Assembly (NCBI RefSeq): GCF_023155275.1
Contig: NZ_JALMUV010000010.1
Coordinates: 62,001 to 126,000 of the forward strand
DNA: 64,000 nucleotides
From: Streptomyces rhizoryzae
GTDB taxonomy: Bacteria; Actinomycetota; Actinomycetes; Streptomycetales; Streptomycetaceae
Direction of reading: 5' to 3'
A program made the position numbers and the translations under genes. Positions 20,331 to 30,896 of this stretch are shown piece by piece. Position 1 is the first letter of the stretch. Every line of letters begins with the position of its first letter. Below the pieces are notes generated by a model. It was not told the origin of the DNA. It searched no databases and saw nothing but the letters and a program-made list of their open reading frames with translations.

Positions 20331-20934
20331 TGCTCCTCGCGTTCGTCGTCGCCGGTGGGCGGCCGGCCCGGCCCGCGGTGGGTGCGCCGGGGCCGGTGGG
20401 TCCGCCGCTCAGGGTACGGCCGGTGGCGATCAACGGGGCGGTTCCGGGGGCGGAGCGACGGATTCCGGGCGCGGGGGAGGGGAGTTCCGGGCGGTGCGGG
20501 GGCTGGGGGCGGGCGGGAGGTGCCGGGCGGCGGCCGGGCGGTGGGCGGGTGCGCCGGACGCCGGGCCGGCGTGGGCGGGGCACCGGTCGGGGCGCTGGAA
20601 GGGGATTTTCCGCCTCCGTTCCGTACCGGAGAGGGTGAACGGGGAGCACGGCGGGGCCCGCCGGAACGGCCCGCGCGGTCCGCGGACCCTGGGTCACCCC
20701 TGTGACAGCAGAGGCACTTGAGGTACCTCACGCCCCTTCTATCCCAGCCCTCGCGCCGAAAACCCGCGCCGGACGGCGCCCGGGAACGTACCCTCGGGAC
20801 GGCTTCCGCGCTGGCCGAGTGGTTCGGGGGCGGGCGCTCGCGGTGATCCAACCGTGACCGGATACGCTGGCCAATGGTGGAGACAGCGACAGATCGACAT
20901 TCCGTTTGATCGTCAGCAGACAGGAGTACCCCTC
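20331..20934. other. Intergenic region between fahA and the polyprenyl synthase gene
   Basis: No supported gene lies in these 604 bases; open frames here lack family-like sequence or a ribosome binding site. It holds the two divergent promoters. A perfect 12-bp palindrome (20719–20730) and a possible −10 (TACGCT, 20863–20868) on the plus strand are visible. Confidence 0.6.
20719..20730. promoter_or_regulatory. Palindrome TGAGGTACCTCA, possible operator
   Basis: A perfect 12-bp inverted repeat lies in the divergent region, 216 bp upstream of the polyprenyl synthase start and 389 bp from the fahA start. No known regulator is assigned. Confidence 0.3.
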
Positions 20935-21948
20935 GTGACCGTCGTCGGGCCCATTGGGCTGAGCGTGCGGGACCAGGCTCTGGAAGCCGATGTCCAGGCC
21001 GGATTGGCGGCTGTCGAGGAGGGCCTGCTGGAGGCCACCAAGAGCGACGTGCCGTTCATCACCGAGGCCGCGCAGCATCTGGTGCGCGCCGGCGGCAAGC
21101 GGTTCCGGCCGCTGCTGGGGATGCTCGCCGCGCAGTTCGGCGACCCGCACAGCCCCGGTGTGGTCCCCTCGGCCGTCGTCGTGGAGCTGACGCACCTGGC
21201 GACGCTCTACCACGACGACGTGATGGACGAGGCCGAGGTGCGCCGCGGGGTGGCCAGCGCCAACGCCCGCTGGGGCAACTCCGTCGCGGTGCTCACCGGC
21301 GACTTCCTCTTCTCCCGCGCCTCGCACATCCTGGCCGACCTCGGCCCGGAGGCGGTCCGGATCCAGGCCGAGGCGTTCGAGCGCCTGGTGACCGGCCAGA
21401 TCCTGGAGACCGCCGGTCCGCGCGACGGCCGGGACCCGGTCGACCACTACCTGGACGTCATCGCCGGCAAGACCGGTTCGCTGATCGCGGTCGCCGGCCG
21501 CATGGGCGCGATGATGGCCGGCGCCGACGAGTCGGTCGTCAACATCCTCACCCAGTACGGCGAACGGCTCGGCACCGCCTTCCAGCTGGCCGACGACGTC
21601 CTGGACATCGCCAGCGACAGCCACGAGTCGGGCAAGACGCCCGGGACGGACCTGCGCGAGGGCATCCCGACGCTGCCGGTGCTGCGGCTGCGGGCGCTCG
21701 CCGAGAGCAGCGCCGGCACCGCCGAGGACCGCGCGCTGTGCGAGCTGCTGGCCGGCGACCTCACCGACGACGCCCGGCACGCCGAGGCGCTGGCCGGGCT
21801 GCGCGCCCACCCGGCCCTGGAGCAGGCCCGCCGCGACACCATCCGGTACGCCGAGGACGCCCGCGCCGCGCTGGCGCCGCTGCCGCAGTGCACGGCGAAG
21901 GCGGCCCTGGAGGGGCTCTGCGACACGGTGGTGCACCGGGCGGGCTGA
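20935..21948 (+). CDS. Long-chain polyprenyl diphosphate synthase
   Basis: A 337-residue trans-isoprenyl diphosphate synthase. Both Asp-rich Mg2+-binding motifs are present: DDVMD (in LYHDDVMDEAEVRRG) and DDVLD (in LADDVLDIASD). GGKRFRPLL is the upstream substrate-binding Lys/Arg region. Small residues before the first motif (VVVELTHLATLYH) point to a long product, most likely the hepta- to nonaprenyl chain of menaquinone, the acceptor for the complexes encoded nearby. GTG 20935 is chosen for its GGAG site and the family-like start (V)TVVGPIGLSVRDQALEADV; an upstream in-frame start at 20854 is unlikely. Confidence 0.93.
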   Translation: MTVVGPIGLSVRDQALEADVQAGLAAVEEGLLEATKSDVPFITEAAQHLVRAGGKRFRPLLGMLAAQFGDPHSPGVVPSAVVVELTHLATLYHDDVMDEAEVRRGVASANARWGNSVAVLTGDFLFSRASHILADLGPEAVRIQAEAFERLVTGQILETAGPRDGRDPVDHYLDVIAGKTGSLIAVAGRMGAMMAGADESVVNILTQYGERLGTAFQLADDVLDIASDSHESGKTPGTDLREGIPTLPVLRLRALAESSAGTAEDRALCELLAGDLTDDARHAEALAGLRAHPALEQARRDTIRYAEDARAALAPLPQCTAKAALEGLCDTVVHRAG

Positions 21949-21995
21949 GCGGCCCCCCGGCGGCCCGTGCGCGGGCCGTCCCCGCCTCCCTCTGA

Positions 21996-22028
21996 GGCAT
22001 CCCCTACGGCATCCCCTACGGCATCCCC
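21996..22028. repeat. Short tandem repeat GGCATCCCCTAC
   Basis: The 12-base unit GGCATCCCCTAC occurs twice in full (21996–22007, 22008–22019) and once in part (22020–22028) in the non-coding gap after the polyprenyl synthase gene. No function is apparent. Confidence 0.7.
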
Positions 22029-22242
22029 GCCGGGCCGTGCGACCCGGGGCGTACGCGGTGCGCCCCGCCGCGGGCCGCTGTCATCCCTCAGCAGTACGCG
22101 GAGTTGGCCCTGCGGGTTGACGCCGGGCGCCGTGGTTTTTGGTGGGATGGGTACACCACGAAGCGGCGGGGCGGGCCGGTGCGGCCCGGCGGGTGGACGA
22201 GTGGACGACGCAAGCCCGCCGCACACGACGGAGGTAGGCCAG

Positions 22243-23517
22243 ATGCCACGGAACGAACCGACCGAGGTCACCGACGAGCGGGACGGGGGGCGCGCCACGC
22301 GGCGCCGCAAGGCGGTGCGGTACGCCGTACCGGTCGCGGTGGCGGGGGTGGCGGCGGCGACGGTCGGGCTGGTCCCGGCGTTCGCCGGGTCCGGTTCCCC
22401 GGACCTGCCGAAGATCTCCGCCCAGGAGCTGATAGCCAAGATCGCCAAGTCCGACGTCCAGCAGCTGTCCGGCACGGTCAAGGTCACCGCCGACCTCGGC
22501 CTGCCGGCCCTGCCCGGCGGCGCCGGCGTCCCCGGCGGGGCGTTCGGCGGGGACGGCGGCAAGGGCGCCGGCGGCGCCGGTGCCGCCGCGTCGCCGCAGG
22601 CCAAGCTCACCGAGCTGGCGTCCGGTACGCACACCCTGCGGATCGCCGCCGACGGCCCCGGCAAGCAGCGGGTGTCGCTGGTGGGCACCGCCGGCGACTA
22701 CACCCTCGTCCACAACGGCGCGGACGTCTGGGCGTACGACAGCGGCAGCAACACCGCGGTGCACCGCACCGCCCCGCGCGAGGCCGGCCACGGCGGCCGC
22801 CACGCGCCCCGGGACGTCCCCGGGGACCTGGCGGGCGCCACCCCGCAGGAGCTGGCGAAGAAGGCCCTGGAAGCGGCCGGGGACACCACCTCGGTCACCG
22901 TCGGCGACACCGCCAAGGTCGCCGGCCGGGACGCCTACCAGCTCGTCATCGCGCCGCGGCAGAAGGGCTCCACGGTCGGCTCGGTCCGGATCGCCGTGGA
23001 CGCCGCCAACGGCGCCCCGCTGAAGTTCACCCTCACCCCCAAGGGCGGCGGCCCGGCCGCGATCGACGTCGGCTTCACCCGCGTCGACTTCGCCGCCCCG
23101 GCCGCGGACAGCTTCGCCTTCACCCCGCCCAAGGGCGCCAAGGTCGTCAACGGCGACCAGGCCCTGGAGAAGGCCGGCCGCGCGCACGGCAAGGACGTCC
23201 CCGGCTTCCGGGACCGCACCGCGCCCAAGGGCACCGGCGGGAAGGGCACCGGCGGGTTCGAGGTGATCGGCAAGGGCTGGACGTCCATCGCCACGCTCAA
23301 GGGCACCGGCGGCTCCCACGACAAGGGCCAGCTCGCCAAGGGCGACGCCGGGAAGTTCCTGGACAGCCTGGGCACCAAGGTCAGCGGCGCGTTCGGCTCC
23401 GGGCACGTCTTCAGCACCCGCCTGGTCAACGCCCTGCTGACCGACGACGGCACGGTCTACGTCGGCGCCGTCGACCAGCAGGCCCTGATAGCCGCGGCCG
23501 ACGCCGCGAAGAAGTAA
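22243..23517 (+). CDS. Exported LolA-like protein with N-terminal membrane anchor
   Basis: A 424-residue protein with a hydrophilic N-terminus, one hydrophobic segment (about 30–50) acting as signal or anchor, and a large outer domain resembling the LolA/LppX half-barrel proteins of actinobacteria (QLSGTVKVTADLG, TLRIAADGPGKQRVSLVG, YTLVHNGADVWAYDSGSN, then VGFTRVDFAAPAADSFAFTP). Such folds carry lipids or act as extracytoplasmic sensors. Two Gly-rich insertions (about 85–115 and 330–345) separate the parts. ATG 22243, behind a GGAGG-type site, is preferred to the longer frame from 21967. A two-component ABC exporter follows 132 bases downstream, so a shared role is plausible but unproven. 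Confidence 0.8.
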   Translation: MPRNEPTEVTDERDGGRATRRRKAVRYAVPVAVAGVAAATVGLVPAFAGSGSPDLPKISAQELIAKIAKSDVQQLSGTVKVTADLGLPALPGGAGVPGGAFGGDGGKGAGGAGAAASPQAKLTELASGTHTLRIAADGPGKQRVSLVGTAGDYTLVHNGADVWAYDSGSNTAVHRTAPREAGHGGRHAPRDVPGDLAGATPQELAKKALEAAGDTTSVTVGDTAKVAGRDAYQLVIAPRQKGSTVGSVRIAVDAANGAPLKFTLTPKGGGPAAIDVGFTRVDFAAPAADSFAFTPPKGAKVVNGDQALEKAGRAHGKDVPGFRDRTAPKGTGGKGTGGFEVIGKGWTSIATLKGTGGSHDKGQLAKGDAGKFLDSLGTKVSGAFGSGHVFSTRLVNALLTDDGTVYVGAVDQQALIAAADAAKK

Positions 23518-23649
23518 CGGGCACGGGCCGGGAGCGGCCGGGGCCGCGCCGCGCCTCCCCCAGCGGGGGCGGCGCGGCCCGCGGACGCCGCCGCCACCGG
23601 CCCGGCCGGGCCCCGCGGGGCCGCCGTACGCCGAGGAGTTGGGGGAGAC

Positions 23650-24663
23650 ATGCCCGCACCACCCGCCGCGGAGCCGGGGCGCGCGGCGCCGGGCGAGGAG
23701 GACCGGGTCATCGAGACCCGGGGCCTGACCAAGGTGTACCGCGGCGGCCGGCCGGCCGTGGACGGGCTCGACCTCGCCGTGCCGCGCGGCAGCGTCTTCG
23801 GCTTCCTCGGCCCCAACGGCTCCGGCAAGACCACCACCATCCGCATGCTGATGGGCCTGATCGAGCCGACCGCCGGCACCGCCCGGGTGCTCGGCCGGCC
23901 GATGCCGGGCGCGGCCCGGCAGGTGCTGCCTGCGGTCGGCGCGCTCATCGAGGGCCCGGCGCTCTACGGCTTCCTCAGCGGCCGGGACAACCTCCGGCGG
24001 TTCGACGCCGCCGACCCGGCCGCCGACCCCCGGACCCGTACCGCGCGGGTCGGCCGGGCGCTGGAGCGGGTCGGGCTGGCCGCCGCGGCCGGGAAGAAGG
24101 CCCGCAGCTACTCCCTCGGCATGAAGCAGCGGCTGGGCCTGGCCGCCGCGCTGCTCCAGCCGCGCGCCCTGCTGGTGCTGGACGAGCCGACCAACGGCCT
24201 GGACCCGCAGGGCATGCGGGAGATCCGCGCCCTGGTGCGGGAGCTGGCCGCCGACGGCACCACGGTCTTCCTCTCCTCCCACCTCCTCGACGAGATCGAG
24301 CAGGTCTGCACGCACGCCGCGGTGATGGCCCGGGGCCGGCTGGTGACGCAAGGGCCGGTGGCCGGGCTCACCGACGCGGTGTTCGGCCCGGGCGGCCGCG
24401 GCCGGCTGGCGGTGGCCACCCCCGACCCGGGCGAGGCGCTGCGGGTGCTGGCGGAGCACGGTCTGACCGGGCTGCGGGCCGACGGTGAGCACGTCACCGG
24501 GGAGCTGGCGCCGCCGGAGGGCGCGCCGCCGCCGGACGTGGCGGAGCTGAACGCCGCGCTGGTCCGCGCCGGGGTCCGGGTCCGGGCCTTCGGCACCGAA
24601 CGGGCCTCGCTGGAGGACGCGTTCGTCCGGCTCACCGGGGAGGGATTCGATGTCGCGGGCTGA
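23650..24663 (+). CDS. ABC transporter ATP-binding protein
   Basis: A 337-residue ATPase of the CcmA/DrrA-like class used in export. Walker A is GPNGSGKTT (about residue 54), the signature is YSLGMKQRL, Walker B is LLVLDEPTNGLDP and the switch His is in FLSSHLLDEIEQV. A C-terminal domain of about 100 residues follows, as in drug and lipid exporters. It overlaps the permease gene by 14 bases, showing tight coupling. Confidence 0.94.
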   Translation: MPAPPAAEPGRAAPGEEDRVIETRGLTKVYRGGRPAVDGLDLAVPRGSVFGFLGPNGSGKTTTIRMLMGLIEPTAGTARVLGRPMPGAARQVLPAVGALIEGPALYGFLSGRDNLRRFDAADPAADPRTRTARVGRALERVGLAAAAGKKARSYSLGMKQRLGLAAALLQPRALLVLDEPTNGLDPQGMREIRALVRELAADGTTVFLSSHLLDEIEQVCTHAAVMARGRLVTQGPVAGLTDAVFGPGGRGRLAVATPDPGEALRVLAEHGLTGLRADGEHVTGELAPPEGAPPPDVAELNAALVRAGVRVRAFGTERASLEDAFVRLTGEGFDVAG

Positions 24664-25549
24664 GGCCGGGCCGACCGCAGCGGCGGCCGCAGCGGCGGGG
24701 CCGGCGGTGGCCGGCGGGCCGCGGTGGCCGGCGGGGCTGGTGCGCAGCGAGATCGCGCTCACCTTCCGGCGGTGGCGCACCCGGGTGCTGCTGGCGGTGC
24801 TGGCGGCGGTCCCGGTCCTGGTCGGGATCGCCGTCCGGATCCAGAGCGGTCGGGCGGGCGGCGGTGCGGACGGCCGGGGCCCGGCGTTCCTCGCCCAGAT
24901 CGCCGGCAACGGCCTCTTCCTGGTCTTCACCGCGCTCGCGGTGACGCTGCCGGTCTTCCTGCCGATGGCCGTCGGGGTGATCGCCGGTGACGCGGTGGCC
25001 GGTGAGGCGCACACCGGGACGCTGCGCTACCTCCTCGTCGCCCCGGCCGGCCGCACCCGGCTGCTGGTCGCCAAGTTCGCCGCGGTGGCGGTGTTCTGCC
25101 TGGCCGGCACGCTGGCGGTGGCACTCTCGGCGCTGGCCACCGGCGCGGTGCTGTTCCCGCTGGGCCGGATCACGCTGCTGGACGGCAGCACGCTGCCGCT
25201 GGGCGCGGGACTGCTGCGGGCGCTGGCGGTCGCGGCCGTGGTGGCGCTCTCGCTGCTGGGCGTGGCGGCCCTCGGGCTGTTCGTCTCCACGCTCACCGAC
25301 AGCGGGATCGCCGCGATGGCCACCACCGTCGGCCTGGTGATCACCGCGCAGATCCTGGACGGCATACCCCAGCTCCAGGCGCTGGGGCCGTATCTCTTCC
25401 CGCACCACTGGCTGTCCTTCGCCGATCTGCTGCGGCAGCCCGTCTACTGGGACGGCATGGCGCAGAACCTCGGCCTCCAGGCGGTCTACGCGGCGGTGTG
25501 CGGCTCGGCGGCCTGGGCGCGCTTCACCACCCGCGACATCACGGCCTGA
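24650..25549 (+). CDS. ABC-2-type transporter permease
   Basis: A 299-residue membrane protein with about six transmembrane helices. The order (one helix, then a paired set around AGDAVAGEAHTGTLRYLLVAPAGRTRLL) is that of ABC-2 permeases working with DrrA-like ATPases. It overlaps its ATPase gene by 14 bases and ends 11 bases inside the convergent RarD-type gene. The substrate cannot be told from sequence; the LolA-like neighbour hints at a lipophilic or envelope substrate. Confidence 0.9.
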   Translation: MSRAEAGPTAAAAAAAGPAVAGGPRWPAGLVRSEIALTFRRWRTRVLLAVLAAVPVLVGIAVRIQSGRAGGGADGRGPAFLAQIAGNGLFLVFTALAVTLPVFLPMAVGVIAGDAVAGEAHTGTLRYLLVAPAGRTRLLVAKFAAVAVFCLAGTLAVALSALATGAVLFPLGRITLLDGSTLPLGAGLLRALAVAAVVALSLLGVAALGLFVSTLTDSGIAAMATTVGLVITAQILDGIPQLQALGPYLFPHHWLSFADLLRQPVYWDGMAQNLGLQAVYAAVCGSAAWARFTTRDITA

Positions 25550-26516
25550 CGCGGCCGCGCGCCGCGCGGGCCGCGCCGGCCGCGGCCGCCTCGCCCGCCC
25601 GGGCCCCGGCGGCGGCCAGTTCGGCCCGCCCGCGCCGGGCGGTGCGCAGCGCGTCCCAGGTCAGGACGGCCAGCGCCGCCCACACCAGCGCGAAGCCGGC
25701 CCAGCGCTCGGCCGGCATCCGCTCGTGGAAGACCGTCAGCCCCAGCAGGAACTGGAAGGTCGGCGCCAGGTACTGGAGCATCCCGATCGTGGTCAGCGGC
25801 AGCCGCACCGCGGACACGCCGAAGCAGATCAACGGCACGGCGGTGGCGACCCCGCACGCCGCGAGCAGCACCGCCTGCCCCGGCCCGCCGGTGGCGAACG
25901 CCGACTCGCCGCGGACGCCCAGATAGACCAGGTAGCCCAGGGCGGGCAGCGCCTGGAGGGCGGTCTCGGCGCTGAAGCCCTCGATGCCGTCCAGCTTGAT
26001 GCCCTTCTTGACCAGCCCGTACGTGGCGAAGGACAGCGCGAGGCCGAGCGCGATCCACGGCATCCGGCCGTAGGCGGCGGTCATCACCACCACGGCCGCG
26101 GCGCCGACACCGACCGCGGCCCACTGGAGCGGACGCAGCCGCTCGCGCAGCACCAGGACCCCGAACGCGATGCTCACCAGCGGGTTGATGAAGTAGCCGA
26201 GGGAGGCTTCGAGGACGTGCCCGGCGTTGACCGCCCAGATGTAGAGGAACCAGTTCAGCGAGATCACCAGGGCGCAGACCAGGACCAGTGCGAGCCGGCG
26301 GGGCTGCCGCAGCAGCGGGCGGATCCAGCCCCAGCGGCGCAGCACCGCCAGGATGACCAGGGCGACCGGCAGCGACCACAGCATCCGGTGGGCCAGGATC
26401 TCGGCCGGTGCGGTGGCGTCCAGCAGGTGCCAGTAGAGCGGCAGCAGGCCCCACATGGTGTAGGCGGCGAGGCCGTACGCGAGGCCGGTGCGCTGGTCGG
26501 TTCGGGACGGCGGCAA
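25539..26516 (-). CDS. rarD: RarD/EamA-family permease
   Basis: A 325-residue transporter with ten predicted helices in two EamA repeats. GLAAYTMWGLLPLYWHLL near the start, LISLNWFLYIWAVN mid-protein and YLAPTFQFLLGLTVFHERMP near the end match RarD. The natural substrate of RarD is not established. The start is placed at TTG 26516 because AGGAGG lies 5 bases upstream in the right frame and the product then begins near the usual point. A longer ATG frame from 26621 is possible but has no such site. Its stop overlaps the end of the convergent ABC permease by 11 bases. Confidence 0.88.
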   Translation of the reverse strand: MPPSRTDQRTGLAYGLAAYTMWGLLPLYWHLLDATAPAEILAHRMLWSLPVALVILAVLRRWGWIRPLLRQPRRLALVLVCALVISLNWFLYIWAVNAGHVLEASLGYFINPLVSIAFGVLVLRERLRPLQWAAVGVGAAAVVVMTAAYGRMPWIALGLALSFATYGLVKKGIKLDGIEGFSAETALQALPALGYLVYLGVRGESAFATGGPGQAVLLAACGVATAVPLICFGVSAVRLPLTTIGMLQYLAPTFQFLLGLTVFHERMPAERWAGFALVWAALAVLTWDALRTARRGRAELAAAGARAGEAAAAGAARAARGRVRP

Positions 26517-26686
26517 GGGGGCCTCCTGCGGTGCGGGGTCGATCCTGTGCAAGGTAGCGCCGCCGCCCCGGCTTGTCATGTCCGTCGCGAGGGACGGTCC
26601 TGACGGGCCGGGCCGGGCCACCGGGCCGGGCCGCCCGCAGAAGGGCGCGCGCCGCGCCGCGGCCCGCGGCGCGCGAGGCGCAAACG

Positions 26687-26739
26687 CGCCGCGGGTGCCC
26701 GCGGGAACGCCGTGCGGCGCTCCGCGGACACCCGCGGCG
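26687..26739 (-). terminator. GC-rich inverted repeat after korB
   Basis: Arms cgccgcgggt (26687–26696) and acccgcggcg (26730–26739) pair perfectly 17 bases beyond the korB stop. A second inverted repeat, with 10-bp arms 26647–26656 and 26665–26674, lies just beyond. Together they probably end leftward kor transcription before the rarD start. Confidence 0.45.
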
Positions 26740-26755
26740 GGGACGGGCCCGGCGG

Positions 26756-27836
<1,081 letters not shown>

Positions 27837-27844
<8 letters not shown>

Positions 27845-29789
27845 TGATGGCCTCCTTAAGGACCTCCGCGAGCTGCTCGGCCTTGAACGGCATCCCGCTG
27901 ACCTGGGTGTGCGAGCGTGCGTCGACGAGGTACTTCGCGCGCAGCAGGGTGGCGAGCTGGCCGAGGTTCATCTCCGGCACCACCACCCTGTCGTAACGCC
28001 GCAGGACCTCGCCGAGATTCCCCGGGAAGGGGTTGAGGTGGCGCAGGTGCGCCTGGGCGACGCGCTCGCCCGCGCCCCGTACGCGCCGGACCGCCGCGGT
28101 GATCGGCCCGTAGGTGGAGCCCCAGCCGAGGACGAGGGTGCGCGCGCCGCGGCCGCTGCCGTCCAGCGGGTCGTCGACCTCGATGTCGGGGACGGTGATG
28201 CCGTCCACCTTGGCCTGGCGGGTGCGCACCATGAAGTCGTGGTTGGCCGGGTCGTAGGAGATGTTGCCGGTGCCGTCCTGCTTCTCGATGCCGCCGATGC
28301 GGTGCTCCAGGCCGGGCGTGCCGGGGACGGCCCAGGGGCGGGCCAGGGTCTCCGGGTCGCGCTTGTAGGGCCGGAACACCTCGGTGCCGTCCGCCAGCTC
28401 GTGGTTGGGGCCGGTGGCGAACTGCACGCGCAGGTCGGGGAGTTCGTCGACCTCGGGGATCCGCCAGGGCTCCGAGCCGTTGGCCAGGTAGCCGTCGGAG
28501 AGCAGGAAGACCGGGGTGCGGTAGGTGAGCGCGATCCGGGCCGCGTCCAGCGCCGCGTCGAAGCAGTCGGCGGGCGTTCTGGGCGCCACGATCGGCACGG
28601 GTGCCTCGCCGTTGCGCCCGTACATCGCCTGGAGCAGGTCGGCCTGCTCGGTCTTGGTGGGCAGGCCGGTGGAGGGGCCGCCGCGCTGGATGTCCACGAC
28701 CAGCAGCGGGAGTTCCAGGCTGACCGCGAGGCCGATGGTCTCGGACTTCAGCGCCACACCGGGCCCGGAGGTGGTGGTGACGGCCAGGGAGCCGCCGAAC
28801 GCCGCGCCGAGCGCCGCGCCGATGCCCGCGATCTCGTCCTCCGCCTGGAACGTCCGCACGCCGAAGTTCTTGTGCTTGGACAGCTCGTGCAGGATGTCGG
28901 AGGCCGGGGTGATCGGGTACGAGCCGAGGTACAGCGGCAGATCGGCCTGGCGGGCGGCGGCGACCAGGCCGTAGGACAGCGCGAGGTTGCCGGAGATGTT
29001 GCGGTACGTGCCGGTCGGGAACGCCGTGGTGGCCGGGGCGACCTCGTAGGAGGTGGCGAAGTCCTCGGTGGTCTCGCCGAAGTTCCAGCCGGCCCGGAAG
29101 GCGGTGACGTTCGCCTCGGCGATCTCCGGCTTCTTGGCGAACTTGGCCCGCAGGAACGACTCGGTGCCCTCGGTCGGCCGGTGGTACATCCACGACAGCA
29201 GGCCCAGCGCGAACATGTTCTTGCTGCGCTCGGCCTCCTTGCGGGAGAGCCCGAAGTCCTTGAGTGCCTCGATGGTCAGCGTGGTCAGCGGCACCGGGTG
29301 CACGTGGTACGCCGCCAGCGAGCCGTCCTCCAGCGGGTTGGTCTCGTAGCCGACCTTGGCCATCGGGCGCTTGGTGAACTCGTCGGTGTTGACGATGATC
29401 TCCGCGCCGCGCGGGACGTCGCCGATGTTGGCCTTCAGCGCGGCCGGGTTCATCGCCACCAGGACGTTCGGCGCGTCGCCGGGGGTGAGGATGTCGTGGT
29501 CGGCGAAGTGCAGCTGGAAGCTGGAGACGCCCGGCAGGGTCCCGGCGGGGGCCCGGATCTCGGCGGGGAAGTTCGGGAGCGTGGACAGGTCGTTGCCGAA
29601 CGACGCCGTCTCGGAGGTGAAACGGTCACCGGTGAGCTGCATACCGTCACCGGAGTCGCCGGCGAACCGGATGATCACCCGGTCCAGGCGCCGGACTTCC
29701 TTGCCCGGGCCGCCGTCACCGGACGTGCGCTGTTCCCCGACAAGCGCTCCGTCGGCCTGCTCGGCTGTGCTACTGACCTGGCTGGTCAC
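27837..29789 (-). CDS. korA: 2-oxoglutarate:ferredoxin oxidoreductase, alpha subunit (gamma-alpha fusion)
   Basis: A 650-residue fused subunit. An N-terminal gamma domain (about 35–220; IIRFAGDSGDGMQLTGDRF) is followed by the alpha pyrimidine-binding domain (about 235–560; YPITPASDILHELSKH, FQAEDEIAGIGAALGA, TTTSGPGVALKSE) and a C-terminal transketolase-like domain. GTG 29789 is preceded by GGGAGG. It is the first gene of the korAB operon, transcribed leftward. The substrate assignment (2-oxoglutarate rather than pyruvate) rests on the two-subunit architecture. Confidence 0.94.
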
Positions 29790-30121
29790 TGCTTCGGACC
29801 TCCCTCAAGGGGTGCGGCATCCCCGCCGGACGCAGGGCGTGGGACGGGTCGTACCGACCGGTTGTCCCATAACCATCGTACTTGGGTAAGGGTGCCCTTC
29901 CCTGGGTCGATCACATAGTGGACCGCGGGATGAGACACCGTTCTGGCATGGTTTGTCATCGAATCACTGCCCCCGTCGCCCCTGTCTCCATGACGCACCG
30001 GCACTCCGCCGGCCTCGTCCATTGGTGCGAGGGCCGCGGGACCGGGGCGGGGCGGGCACCGGCCGCGGCCTGGCCGGATCTCCGGCCGGGACCGCGCTCT
30101 GCTGACACGGTGTCAGCTCCG
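29790..30121. other. Intergenic region upstream of korA
   Basis: No gene is seen in these 332 bases. On the minus strand, TACGAT and GGTTATGGG are possible −10 elements for korA. A partly symmetrical segment at 29882–29900 (TTGGGTAAGGGTGCCCTTC) loosely resembles an actinobacterial iron box. The far end holds the 3' flank of the leftward response regulator gene. Confidence 0.5.
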
Positions 30122-30793
30122 TCAGGAGTTCAGATAGGCCAGCACGGCCAGCACCCGGCGGTGATCCCCGTCACTCGGTGCCAGGCCCAGCTTCAGGAAG
30201 ATGTTGCTGATGTGCTTCTCCACCGCGCCGTCGCTGACCACCAGCTGCCGGGCGATCGCGGAGTTGGTCCGGCCCTCGGCCATCAGCCCCAGCACCTCGC
30301 GCTCCCGCGGCGTCAGGTGCGCCAGCACGTCCTGCTTGCGGCTGCGGCCCAGCAGCTGCGCCACCACCTCGGGGTCCAGCGCGGTGCCGCCCCGGGCCAC
30401 CCGGACCACCGCGTCCACGAACTCCCGCACCTCGGCGACCCGGTCCTTGAGCAGGTAGCCCACGCCCCGGCCGGCGTCGGCCAGCAGCTCGGTGGCGTAC
30501 TGCTCCTCCACGTACTGCGACAGCACCAGCACCGCCACCTCCGGGTGGTCCCGGCGCAGCCGGATCGCGGCCCGCAGCCCCTCGTCGGTGTGCGTCGGCG
30601 GCATCCGCACGTCCGCCACCACCACGTCCGGCGCGGTGCCCGCGGCGGCCAGCGCGGCGACCGTCCGCACCAGCGCCTCGCCGTCCCCCACGCCCGCGAC
30701 GACCTCGTGCCCGCGGTCGGTCAGGAGCCGGGTCAGGCCCTCCCGCAGCAGCACCGAGTCCTCGGCGATGACCACCCGCACTCTGTCGTCCAC
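30122..30793 (-). CDS. NarL/FixJ-type response regulator
   Basis: A 223-residue response regulator. The receiver domain has the acidic pair in VVIAEDS, the phospho-acceptor Asp (about residue 61) in VVVADVRMP, and a C-terminal LuxR-type helix-turn-helix (LTPREREVLGLMAEGRTNSA through DGAVEKHISNIFLKLGL). GTG 30793 is preferred because GGGGGGA lies 9 bases upstream; GTG 30811 is an in-frame alternative adding six residues. It follows two histidine kinase genes on the same strand and is their likely partner. Confidence 0.92.
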   Translation of the reverse strand: MDDRVRVVIAEDSVLLREGLTRLLTDRGHEVVAGVGDGEALVRTVAALAAAGTAPDVVVADVRMPPTHTDEGLRAAIRLRRDHPEVAVLVLSQYVEEQYATELLADAGRGVGYLLKDRVAEVREFVDAVVRVARGGTALDPEVVAQLLGRSRKQDVLAHLTPREREVLGLMAEGRTNSAIARQLVVSDGAVEKHISNIFLKLGLAPSDGDHRRVLAVLAYLNS

Positions 30794-30896
30794 GACGTCG
30801 ATTCCCCCCACGCTTCCCCCACGTTCCGCACAACTCGGTCGTGCCCCAGCATTCCAGCATCCGGTCCGGAACGGGGGAGGGGAGGGGGTGCGGTGG

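Noticed and set aside
20331..20934. Several open frames on both strands in the fahA/polyprenyl synthase gap
   Set aside because: None has a ribosome binding site with a plausible start, and their products are low-complexity Gly/Arg or Pro/Arg sequences.
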